Shown here piece after piece: positions 21,940-31,729 of a stretch of DNA of 64,000 bases. The notes under the pieces are model-generated. The model had not been told where the DNA came from, made no database searches, and worked only from the letters and a program-made list of their open reading frames with translations. The number at the start of each line of letters is the position of its first letter. Position 1 is the first letter of the stretch. Position numbers and translations under genes: made by a program. Origin of the DNA: Porphyra umbilicalis (Eukaryota > Rhodophyta > Bangiophyceae > Bangiales > Bangiaceae); contig KV918798.1 of assembly GCA_002049455.2 (NCBI GenBank), positions 186,001 through 250,000 of the forward strand, given 5' to 3'.

Positions 21940-24210
21940 GAATCTGGTGCTGGAGTCGACGCCAGGGCCCCCCGTGTCCGCCAGCTGCCCCCCCCCCCGC
22001 CATCGTCCTGCTCCCTCCCACACGTTGCCCCACCCCCGACCGCCCCCACCACCCGTCCCCGTCCCCCATCTCCGCCATCTCCCTCCTGCCGCTGCTCCCA
22101 GCTGCGACCTCCCCTGGCTCCTGCCGCCCTCGGAGTCCGCCGTCGGCTTCACGGTCGCCCGCCGTGCCCACTCCCGGCTACCTCCGCCGTCCGCGGCCGC
22201 CGCCCTGCTGCCGCTGCCCGGCTAGCACATCCCGGCTACACCACCCTCCCCTCTGCGGCAGCCGCGCCTCCAACCCACCTCTGGACCGCCACGCCGTCTC
22301 TAGGCGACCTTCATGCTCCCGTGCCGCGTCGGTCGCCCCGCCACTCCCTCTGTCCCCCTTTCTCTCAGCCGTGCTCCGCCGCGTTCTTCCCGCACCGCCG
22401 CGGTCCGCGGCTGGCTGCTCGTGCTGCCGCTGCCGGTCGCTTTTGTCGCTCCCCACCGGTACCGGTGGTGGCGGCTGCTGACCCCCGCCATGGCCTCCCT
22501 GCCTCCCGTGCGCGGCACGCGCCTCCCACCCTAGTTTTTGGCACCCTCGTCCCCGGCGGACACGGGGCTGCTAGAGGTGCTTGGCCAGCTGTGGACCCAC
22601 TGCTTGACCTTATGCGCTTCGCTGGAGATGGACAGTGCTGGTGGTGACGGCTCCAGTGGTGGGCGAGACAGGGAAAGGAGAGGGGCATGCAGGGGGGAGG
22701 GTACATGCCGTCTGCTGTCAGGGTGGTGTAGCTGCAGCGGGGTCACGACAGTTTAGGCAGCTCGCTCTATGTACAGGTACGTTTGAAAGCCGGTTAATCG
22801 ACTGCATGACCCCTGAGCGGTGGCCTTCGGGCAGCGGGCGCCACAGGATGGCGGTAGCGTATGTGTGCGTCCGTGGCACATGATCCGTCCCTATGCTTTC
22901 ATAGGGGGTCTGAACTGTCTCAGGGGCAGTATGAACTTGCGTGGGGCTGTCCCACCCTCGTGGGCACGTTTCTTGCACGCTGTGGCGGTTATGGGTCACT
23001 TCCAGCGCCACGGCGTGTTGTGGGCACCCTACGACTGCGCTGATGCAATACTCTCGACTCTATAGAGGGGCTGGATTCTGTTCATGACAACGCACAAAGA
23101 GAATTGTTCAGCAGACAGGCGCAGCGTTGCTGAGATGTGGCTGCAGTCTCGGCTGCTGCGACCTTGGGGGTCTGAATATGCAGGAAGGGAGCGCTTGCGC
23201 GCTTAGCAAAGCGCACCGCCGTTCATAGCGCACTTCAAAGCACTAGAAGCCAGTCTCTTCATAAAACTTGTGTTTTGGTCGTCTTCGGCCCCGAAGGGTC
23301 GTACGCACCGCCATGTCGGACCAGATGGCAGCAGGATACTACGCGGTCCCAAGACCATACCGTCTCACTCCATAGCAGAACAGAAATGGTACAGGGTGCT
23401 ATGGGAGCCACGCAGTGTTGTTTTTTCCTCGATAAAAAACGCGGAACGGCTGTAGGCAGGTAGGGAAGCGCAGGGTGGCAACCCACTGGATTGGACAGTG
23501 TCAGTGAAATCCAGCAATCCACTGGAATGGCCAGTGTCGGTGGCGATCTGCGCCCTCTTGGAGGGGATGCTCAGCTGCCGTCACCATGCCCCCTCTCCAG
23601 CTGACCGCAGCCGCAAAGGTGGCCACGGCTACAGTCGTGACTGCTTGCCTACCCACTGCCGCTGCCTCCCCCCCACAGCTGACTCCCCCCCCACCTCTGC
23701 CTCTCCCCCAACGCTCTCCCCTCCCCCACTGCGCTTCCTCCTGCACCTCCCCTGTATCCCCCCACGACCGCTTCCTCCCCCTGCCGTCGCTACCTCCCGG
23801 ACCTGCCGCTTCCTCCCCGTGCCGCCGATCCCTCCTCCTACCGCGGATGTCACACACGCAGCGTCCATTGCCGCCCCGCGCTGCCCACAGGAACGGCGAT
23901 AGCCGTGGTGCCAGGGGGGTAAGGCCGCGGGCTTCCCGGCAGTTGGGATTGTGGCGGCGGTGGCGGCGGCGACGGCGGCGGCGGTGGGGGGGACGGTCGC
24001 GACGGTGCGTGAATGCCGAGGGGGGAAGGGGGAGGAGCTGCAGGACCAGCAAAAATGAGGGGGCGAGGGAGACAAATGAGCGTCTTATATGAGGGGAAGA
24101 GACATAAATGGATAGCTGAAGAGGGGGGGTGCGGTCCGGGCAGCACCAGAGCTCCGGGGGGGAGGGTGGTCGGAGCAATGCCGGACAATGGAGGCAAGAC
24201 ACGCTGAACT
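21940..24210. other. GC- and CT-rich low-complexity region without supported genes
   Basis: 21960-22540 and 23580-24210 consist largely of C-rich or G-rich low-complexity sequence that leaves several frames open on both strands with Pro/Arg/Ala-rich translations. 22540-23500 has no recognisable gene. At about 23440-23452 an inverted CAGCCGTTC end next to TA resembles the TA-element termini seen elsewhere, but its partner end was not found. Confidence 0.5.
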
Positions 24211-24329
24211 GTCTGGGTGGCACGTGTCAAGCTGCACGAAACACACTCCAGAAGCTATGCCAGATTGAAGCTGACAGAGCACACTCCCAAGAAAGCACAA
24301 GAAATGATCACATCCTGTTGGCTCGTCTG

Positions 24330-24400
24330 CCTTCGATGTACTGCACTTGCCTTCGATGTACTGCACTTGCCTTCGATGTACTGCTGCAGTACATCGAAGG
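24330..24400. repeat. 20-bp tandem repeat ending in a 31-bp palindrome
   Basis: ccttcgatgtactgcacttg occurs at 24330 and 24350. A third start at 24370 runs into ccttcgatgtactgc-t-gcagtacatcgaagg, a perfect hairpin with 15-base arms and a 1-base centre. Confidence 0.9.
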
Positions 24401-24431
24401 CTGTGGTTTCCACCTCACCGCCCTCAGATCC

Positions 24432-24540
24432 CTGAGGACACGAATGCAGACTGCCACCTCTGAAACGGAGAGCACGTTCTATGATCTAAGTATATGTGTG
24501 CATCATTACACTCTGAGAGCACCCTGTCTTAAAGGCAGAG
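24432..24540 (+). repeat. Dispersed repeat copy; empty site for the hAT MITE
   Basis: Carries the uninterrupted ctgaggacacgaatgcag junction that is split at 20277/20662, followed by gatctaagtatatgtg-gcatca and agcaccctgtcttaaaggc. Confidence 0.7.
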
Positions 24541-24959
24541 GTGTGATTATAATAATTCCTCGGCTGGAGTAAGATGATTATAGTCAACCCCTTGATTCTA
24601 AACCGTGAGGGGCGATTTTTATTGAATATCATCATTGGCCATGATTATAATTATTCTCACGGGTTTAATTTTAAGTACATACATTGAACACGAATATATT
24701 GCCAGATAAGTCCTCCACAGCCTTGGCGCCACCGACACGTCCCACCGATTCGGCAGTCGAGGGCGACTACAGCTGCGATGACGGGGGTGTGCTCTCTCCC
24801 ACCACCATATCGGCACCGGTCTCTGCGACCTCACTCTTCTCGGCGCACTCCCCGTCTTTGCCAAGCTGCCCCGTCTCGCTGCGCTCCCCCGTCTCACCGC
24901 ACTCCCTCTTCCCTCCGCACACACCCGTCTCCCCGCACACCCTCTTCTCGTTGCATTGC

Positions 24960-25680
24960 CTCTCGCCGGCGACGAACCCCTCCCCGAATGCCACCCCCTC
25001 GTCGACGACCACCCCCTCCTCCACGGCCACCCTCTCCTCCACAGCCACCCTCTTCTCGCCGGCCACCTTCTCCTCGGCGGCCACCCCCTCCTTGGTGGCA
25101 ACCCCCTCCTCGCCGGCCACCTTCTCCTCGCCGGCCACTCCCTCCTCGTCGTCCACCCCCTCCTTGGCGACCACTTGCTCCTCGGCGGCCACCCCCTCCT
25201 TGGCGGCCACCCCCTCGTTGCCGGCCACCCCCTTGTTGCCGGCCACCCCCGCGTCGGCGGCCACCCCCTCGTCGGCGGCCACCCCCTCGTCGGCGGCCAC
25301 CCCCTCGTCGGCGGCCACCCCCTCGTCGGCGGCCACCCCCTCGTCGGCGGCCACCCCCTCGTCGGCGGCCACCCCCTCGTCGGCGGTTACCCCCTCGTCG
25401 GCGGCCACCCCCTCGTCGGCGGCCACCCCCTCGTCGGCGGCCACCCCCTCGTCGGCGGCCACCCCCTCGTCGGCGGCCACCCCCTCGTCGGCGGCCACCC
25501 CCTCTTCGGCGGCCACCCCCTCGTCGGCGGCCACCCCCTCGTCGGCGGCCACCCCCTCGTCGGCGGCCACCCTCTCGTCGGCGGTCACCCCCTTCTCGCC
25601 GGTCAACCCCTCCTTGGCGGCCGCGCCCTCCTTGGCGTCCATTTGCTCCTCGGCGGCCACCGCCTCCTCTGCGGCGACGC
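24960..25680. repeat. 18-bp minisatellite, GVAADE-coding on the minus strand
   Basis: The unit ccaccccctcgtcggcgg is repeated almost perfectly at about 25245-25590, with degenerate units on both sides. It has no stop in most frames, so frames on both strands stay open (for example 24767-26104 minus, about 445 codons, with a repeating VAADEG peptide). I cannot tell whether any is translated. Outside the repeat the minus frame is Pro-rich without a domain. Confidence 0.85.
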
Positions 25681-26608
25681 AGTCAAGACCGGGTTGGAGA
25701 TTCCCGTGCCGTCGCAGCGGCCGTACGCCTCCCCGCGACGCGGGGGCGGTGGGGTTGGTGGTCTTCGCCAGCGCTTGGGCGGCGGTGGGGGTGGGCGGCT
25801 CTCCGCGTTGGGCGTTGCTCGTTCCAGGTGCCGACCGCTGTGCCGGCGGTGACGCGTACGCGGCGGTGTTGGCAAAGCCGCGGTAGGACTGAGTCGGCGG
25901 CGGGGAGGCAGGGAGCCGGGATTCCTGGGGGGTTGATGGTAGACTGTTCAGTGCCTGCGAGGGCTCCGTCCGCGGATGGCAGGGGGGGGGTGCGGGGGGC
26001 AGCTCTGTGGGAGTACGGGGGGGGGGGGGACGAGGAAGCGGGGGTGCCCCACGACGGCGTAGATGATTGACGAGGAGACTAAAGAAGGGCGAGGCGGGCC
26101 ACACAGTCGTCTCGCTCTGGCTGCCACCTGCGCCAACGCGTCGACGCCGCCCCCCCCGCCGGCGGTGCCCGACCGAATTGTAAGCATGCGGCGATGGTAC
26201 CGACGGCGCTTGCGGCTGTCACCACCGACGTGGCGTGCCGCCACCGCCATTGGCGGCAGCCACCGCCACTTTGGCGGCCGCATCGCCTGCCCCTTCTCTC
26301 TCTCAGCGTCGCCGCGGTAACAGCTGTGACCATGGATGGCAGCGAACCACAAGGACGCCTTCTGACGCATGCGGCGGTCATACCGACTACGGCGACGGCG
26401 GGCGCCGACGGAAGCGGCTTTGCGCGGCTCTTCACTGGCGCCGGTGCCTCGGGGTCGGTCCGCCCCTGTCGACACCGCGTCGGCAGCTGCAGAGCAGACC
26501 AGGTGCCGCCGCCACTGCTTGAAACCCGTGTATTGGCGGGATTCCACCCCGCGAGGCGACAAATCACTGCTCGTCGGTGATTGGGCCTGGGCGCGACTGT
26601 GTATGTAT

Positions 26609-27048
26609 TGCTGATCCCCCAATTCTGTCCTCATCGCCCCGGAACGGTAGTGGAACGGCAACGAATGCAGATCTCTCATTGGTCGAGCAGTCCGACAGCA
26701 GTGCATGTCCGGCCCGATCTTTACAGAATGTGCCCGTACGGCCCCCAATCGCACAATCGACGCCTTCGTTTTTCTGCACTTTTCTGCGTATCTCCCAGAA
26801 AATCTCGATATCCCAACGATTGCGGGCCGGTTGCTCCCTTGACACGGAAGGGATCGGAAGAAAATCCCAAGAAAAAGAAGGATCTCGGTTCTGCACGGAA
26901 GTGGCGGTGAAAGAGCCAATAGGACGTCTCAGATTCATGCTGAGCAGCTGTTAACCGCTGCGTTTAACCAATAGATGGCCAGTTCCACAAGAACCGTACC
27001 GCCAGGAACCGTTCCTGGTCGATGAGGACAGAATTGGGGGATCAGCAA
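26609..27048. mobile_element. 440-bp MITE with TA target duplication
   Basis: Inverted termini begin TTGCTGATCCCCCAATTCTG and extend with few mismatches for about 50 bp. TA flanks both ends (26607-26608 and 27049-27050). The TTGCTGA tip is shared with the MITE at 10974-11419. It has no coding capacity and lies just downstream of the hAT transposase stop codon. Confidence 0.85.
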
Positions 27049-27068
27049 TATATGTTTTTTGGGTTTTT

Positions 27069-29306
27069 TCAAACGTTCTCTGCCTCCGCATCTGCTATCA
27101 TCCGAGATATGAGTTCCTGTGCGCCCGCCACGCTCTCTACACTCTCGGCCGCCAGCACGTCATCCCCCTCGTCTTCTTCCATCACACCGTCCCCACCCTC
27201 AACGCTGACGCCACCACAACTGTTGGAACCAGCTACAGCGTCGCAAACATCGCCACCTTCCACGCCGGGACTGCCGCGGCTCAGCATATCCAGCACATGG
27301 GCCTCCATGCGTGTGGTGCGCGGTTGCAGGAGGACGCCCCCGTTGAAGCGCCTCGCCTGTTGCGTATTGAAGATAATCGCCTGGGACTTGTCAGCGTTGT
27401 TGTCGCTCAGCCGGTTGCGCGTCTTGTTGTGACCGCGGGAGCGCTGCTTGAAGCTGTGCTCCGCCGCCGCGGAGGTGGGCGCAAGCGAGAAGATCTGGTC
27501 AGCCACGGCACGCAGCTCGGGAGGGGCGCCGTCGGCGTGCAGCTCCCACCAAACATGCGGCAGGGATAGCTGGCGCGTCCGTCTAACTGCCGGCTCCCGC
27601 AGAAACTGGAAGGTGCCCAAAATGGCCTGTGTCACCTGTGTGGGGACAGTGGCGCGTTCCGCCTCTGAGGCGGCCCACACCAGCAGCTTGGCGGCGTCCA
27701 TGCACACCGCCACGTCCATCTCCGAGTACGGCTTGACCGCTGACGCGCGTGACGCCTCGCGGAACTGCACAAAGAGGGGGTCGAGGAAGAAAGCGAGAAC
27801 GTGGGCGGGGGTGACGATCGCGGCGTACCGCGCCTTGATGAACGACCTCACCTGGTCGCGCACGGCAGCGGGGAAGGTTGTGGGCATGAGGGACGCCTCA
27901 AGGGAAAGGAAGGACGCATGGACACCGGAGAGGGGCGTGGTGTCGGCCTGCAAGTAGTTGGTCATGGACGCCAGCGTGCACAAGACAGGCTCCCATTGGG
28001 CCACGTTGTCCCAGTTGTCGTTGTCCATCACCGCGTCGAACAGCGACGTCGGGAAGTCCATGTTAATGGCCCTCTGCTTGGCTTTGAACAGGACAGTTGT
28101 GATAGTGCCGCGGTTCTTTAGGGTGCTTATCAGCAGTCGCGCCTCCCCGGTCCACCGTGTAGGCGAGAACAGCTTCATGGTCGGCGGCCTCGGGGTCTCT
28201 TTTTCCTGCTCCTTGATGAGATGCGCTCTCGGAAGGTGGTGCCCGTGGAAGAAGTTGGCCAGCATCGTACAAAAGGCGACCGCCAGCAGCACGGAGGGCA
28301 GCTTGACAATGTCCCGGCACAGGTTGCTCATCGCGTGCGCGGCGCAGCCGTAGGCAAAGGAGAAAACGTCCGCTTCTAGCAGCTTCGTGCGGGCGCTGCG
28401 GTTGACATTGGGCGAGTCCGTTACGAAGCCGGTGCTGTGGCTCCTCTGCCAAGACCCATCCGTGGCATACTCGACGAGCAGCAGCTGCTCCTTGACCTTG
28501 GCGACGAGCGTGTCGGCCGACTCGCGTCTCCCCGAGATCCGGAACGACGACAGGTAGAACGGTAGCGGCGCGCCAAACAAAACGGAAAACACCTGCTCCC
28601 TATTGGCGCCAGTCCACCCGTCGTACTGATAGCAGCCGCCAATGACCCACCCGAGCACCGCACGAACACCGTCGTCCACCTTGTTAAAAACGAGATTCAC
28701 GTACTTTTCCGACATGATGTGCCGCGACGGGGGTCGCCATACAGGGCCAATCAGCATGGCCCAAAAGGTTCCCCACTCCTCCTCGTCGGTGCAGTACCCG
28801 AACTTGCCGCCAGAAGCAAAGACCGCCTCGGCGTACGCCATGCTCACCGCCTCGGCGCGCTCGGCAGACATGGAAATGTAGAAGGCGTTGGTGGATGCGA
28901 CCGACGATGTGGCAGGCCCAGTTGCCGGGGCGCGGGGGGCTCCCGCAGAGGTAGACGTCAGCCTTTGGTACACGTCGCGATGCTGTGGCTTGAATTTGGA
29001 GCAGGCGAGCAGGTGGGAGTTGTAGCGACCTGCCTGCCAGGACATGCGGGTCATGCATGCCCTGAAGGTCATCTTGCGGTTGATTTTGTCGATAAAGAAG
29101 TACCCGGAGCCCTCAGCCGCCGGTCGGCCACGCTTGCGTGGCCGGGAAAGGTTGTCATCGAGATTCTCAGCTGCGCCTGCCGAGACATTGCTACCACCGG
29201 GGGGCCCTGTGCTTGTCGATGCACCCTGTGCCGTGTTCGCTGCAGGCGCATCCAGCGCCGACGCCCCGGGGTCGCTCCTATGGGTGGGGGGGGGTGGGGG
29301 CGTCAT
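27069..29306 (-). CDS. hAT-family transposase
   Basis: About 745 residues, intact. A Ser/Pro-rich N-terminus and a basic RPRKRGRP stretch (about 55-62) precede a degenerate BED-type finger (C84, H98, C102). A DUF659-like block follows, with YQYDGWTGANREQ; D229 is the likely first catalytic acid. The C-terminal hAT dimerisation region is clear (WWELHADG, FSLAPTSAAAEHSFKQRSR, LSDNNADKSQAIIFN). After it comes an acidic Gly/Val-rich tail. The frame extends upstream, but that part is a tandem repeat, so I chose the ATG at 29306. The enzyme would bind terminal repeats and cut and paste the element. It sits between candidate hAT termini, about 270 bp from the right one, with a MITE just past its 3' end. 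Confidence 0.94.
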   Translation of the reverse strand: MTPPPPPTHRSDPGASALDAPAANTAQGASTSTGPPGGSNVSAGAAENLDDNLSRPRKRGRPAAEGSGYFFIDKINRKMTFRACMTRMSWQAGRYNSHLLACSKFKPQHRDVYQRLTSTSAGAPRAPATGPATSSVASTNAFYISMSAERAEAVSMAYAEAVFASGGKFGYCTDEEEWGTFWAMLIGPVWRPPSRHIMSEKYVNLVFNKVDDGVRAVLGWVIGGCYQYDGWTGANREQVFSVLFGAPLPFYLSSFRISGRRESADTLVAKVKEQLLLVEYATDGSWQRSHSTGFVTDSPNVNRSARTKLLEADVFSFAYGCAAHAMSNLCRDIVKLPSVLLAVAFCTMLANFFHGHHLPRAHLIKEQEKETPRPPTMKLFSPTRWTGEARLLISTLKNRGTITTVLFKAKQRAINMDFPTSLFDAVMDNDNWDNVAQWEPVLCTLASMTNYLQADTTPLSGVHASFLSLEASLMPTTFPAAVRDQVRSFIKARYAAIVTPAHVLAFFLDPLFVQFREASRASAVKPYSEMDVAVCMDAAKLLVWAASEAERATVPTQVTQAILGTFQFLREPAVRRTRQLSLPHVWWELHADGAPPELRAVADQIFSLAPTSAAAEHSFKQRSRGHNKTRNRLSDNNADKSQAIIFNTQQARRFNGGVLLQPRTTRMEAHVLDMLSRGSPGVEGGDVCDAVAGSNSCGGVSVEGGDGVMEEDEGDDVLAAESVESVAGAQELISRMIADAEAENV

Positions 29307-29399
29307 TGTCAAAGTAGCTGGTGCGACTTCGCAATGAGGTGTCGCTGCGGAAACGGCTGGTGCGGAGCATCGGTAACGCCGTTGACGTCGTGGCGCCAC

Positions 29400-29515
29400 A
29401 GCTCGGAGCCCCGTGAGGGCCCCGCTGTACCTAGGTGCCCCCTGAGGGCCCCACTGAACCTCGGTGCCCCCTGAGGTCCCCGCTGTACTCCGGTGCTCCC
29501 TGCGGGCCCCGCTGT
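29400..29515. repeat. ~35-bp tandem repeat upstream of the hAT transposase
   Basis: About three and a half copies of a gccccgctgtac--cggtgc-ccctgaggg unit. It lies between the transposase start and the proposed right end and may act as a subterminal binding array. From 29577 to 29987 I see no feature. Confidence 0.7.
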
Positions 29516-31729
29516 ACAGTGAATGCTTACAGCCGCTTGCCCATATGATTATAATCATCAGCCCCGTGATGTAAAATGATTATGGTGCTTTGCTGAGAAA
29601 TGGAGCATGCACGTATGCGAGTGCAAGCGTTTGCCGAGGTGGACCGATGTCAGGATGTCCGTCAGATCGTCTCTCACCTGGCTTCAGGGGACCGATATCG
29701 TCCCAAGTGCATTTGCACCTGGCACCACCGGCGAATGCCACAGCCACCCACTGGCACATGGTATGACGTGGGACTGAGGCCTCATCATGCAGCCAATGAC
29801 TTCTCATGATTCAATGTCACGAACACAGCCCAAACCCTCTCAAAATGCAGGTTCAATGAAAGTGACCACCTGCCCATTGGCCGCGTCAGGCGGCCTAGTT
29901 TCACAGTATTTGAGCCGGATCTCCACGGTTGACAGAACAGGGACTGCGCACCTGTGCCATCTGGTGCCCCAGAAGCGGGTGCGTACGGAAGGTGGGGTTA
30001 GGATTCCGGGTTGACTGAAGCTCATTGGAAGACGCACCAGCTTGACAGTAGTAGTCTGGAAGCTCTGGGTGCGTTCCGCGCCTGTGAGTATGGGAGCAAG
30101 GGTGGGGTTAGGATCACGCTGACATCAATTGTGACGACAGTGGGCTTTGTGACGGTCTTTCGTTTTGGGGCGCAAAGAATACCGCGCGGGGTCCAAGAAA
30201 AGGCGCGCTGTCGGTGGCATGCCCGCCAGCAAAAAGCGCGAAGCAGTCACTAGGATGATTCAACAACCTTGGCAAACCGCTTCGACCCTGCTGAGGGCCA
30301 ACTGAGGACATCAACAACTACGCTGATCATGCAATTTTCTGAACTAGATCCGCTGCTGAAGCGCAGTGGTCTACCATACATACTGTAACTCTGAGAGTTG
30401 GACTGCTGCGTGATGATGGCGGTCCATTGATCTGGGCGCTGGTGTCCGGTGCAAGTTCTATCCTACGCTCTGCATGCCACGGGGGACCCTCCGGAAAGGT
30501 GCACTTTGACCAGTCAGAATGCCGTGTCATTCCAAGGCTTATAACACCCCAGGATCAGATTCTTGCGAAGGGGCGCTGACCGCCAGCGAACCAGGCGGTG
30601 GCGGTTCGGCGCCCCGACGGGAGCTGCGCGCGGGCGCAGCCACACAACGTGCGAAAGCCCGATTGATCGACGCCGGCGTGCCTGGCGCCCGTGGGGGCCC
30701 ACAGTGTGTGCGCGTGCCACACACCCCTCTAGGGCGCATCCTGAGGCGGTTCGCCGTCGGCGGCGGCGCGCCGCACCCTCCAGCGGCCGCGCCAGAACGG
30801 TTTCGCGTCCGCACCGTCCGCGCACCGACCTCTGTGTGAACAGGGTGCGTGTGAGCTCGTCGCGTGTGCGTGCGACAGCCCCCTTCTGGACACACAACGA
30901 CCAGTGTACCATCGGCGGGCGGGCGCCGCGCCCCCCCTCAATGGCCGCGCCACGCGGGTTCGGCACCCGTGGTGCCCGATCCACCCATCCCTGCGTACAT
31001 GCCGCTCGTGAGGGGGGGGATCGAAGGCAGTCTGCGCGCGATTGCGCACCGTGTGGCCCTGCGATCACGGACTGCAGCTCACCACCCTGCTTTTACCACA
31101 GAGAGGTGCGCGCTCGTTTCTGTCTCGCTTGCTGTTCGTGCTGTGCTGCCTCCGCGCGCGTTGCCAGTCACGTCGTGGCTGCTGTCTATGCTCATCGTGG
31201 CAAATTCTTGACGGCTGCTGGCGCGCGCGCGCGGGTGTGGGCGCGTGCGGCGTCCACACGTCGCTTGGTGTGCTCCTCTCTTTGTGCACGCCTTTTTCTT
31301 ATGCCCCATATGACCGACTACATCGGCGTTCCCGTTCGTCCACGACGCTCCTTCTCATTTGCCCCCCCCCCCCCCCCTTCACACCACGTGCGCCACCGCA
31401 ACGGCCGCGTTTCTTGCGTGCTGTCACCCATCTACTGCCCCGTTCGTGCATCGACAACAACTTTGTGGCCGACGCCTGCCACGGCGGCGGTGGCATCTTC
31501 TCCTTCTTCTCGATTGACCCCACCGGACGGTGGCAAGCGGGCCTGGTGCAAGACGATTGAGTGTCGGTCAAGGCGGCGCGTGCGCCAGGACCTGAAGAGT
31601 GTCGAGTGGTTGAGTTTGCGTTGGATTATTCTTGTGCGGCCGCATTACTGGCGTGTGCTTGTGGGGAGAGTGGTTTCCGGGGAGACTACCTGCGCAGGAG
31701 TGGAGTGGTGTCGAGTACGTCACACCACG

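Larger units (their letters stand above)
24552..29576. mobile_element. Probable autonomous hAT element (tentative limits)
   Basis: A complete hAT transposase gene lies in the right half. At the proposed ends, the left ATAATTCCTCGGCTGG...ATGATTATAGTCA and the inverse of the right TTTTACATCACGGGGCTG-ATGATTATAATCA share the GGCTG and ATGATTATA-TCA blocks. Flanking octamers are TGATTATA (24544-24551) and TGATTATG (29577-29584), 7 of 8 matching. Interior left half: a minisatellite and GC-rich DNA. Just inside the right end are about 3.5 copies of a ~35-bp repeat (29400-29515). The limits are an inference; the transposase itself is firm. Confidence 0.5.

Noticed and set aside
30563..31729. N-terminal extension of the Harbinger 1 partner protein
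   Set aside because: Arg/Pro-rich with no order; the ATG at 31730 starts a more protein-like sequence, though an earlier start cannot be excluded.
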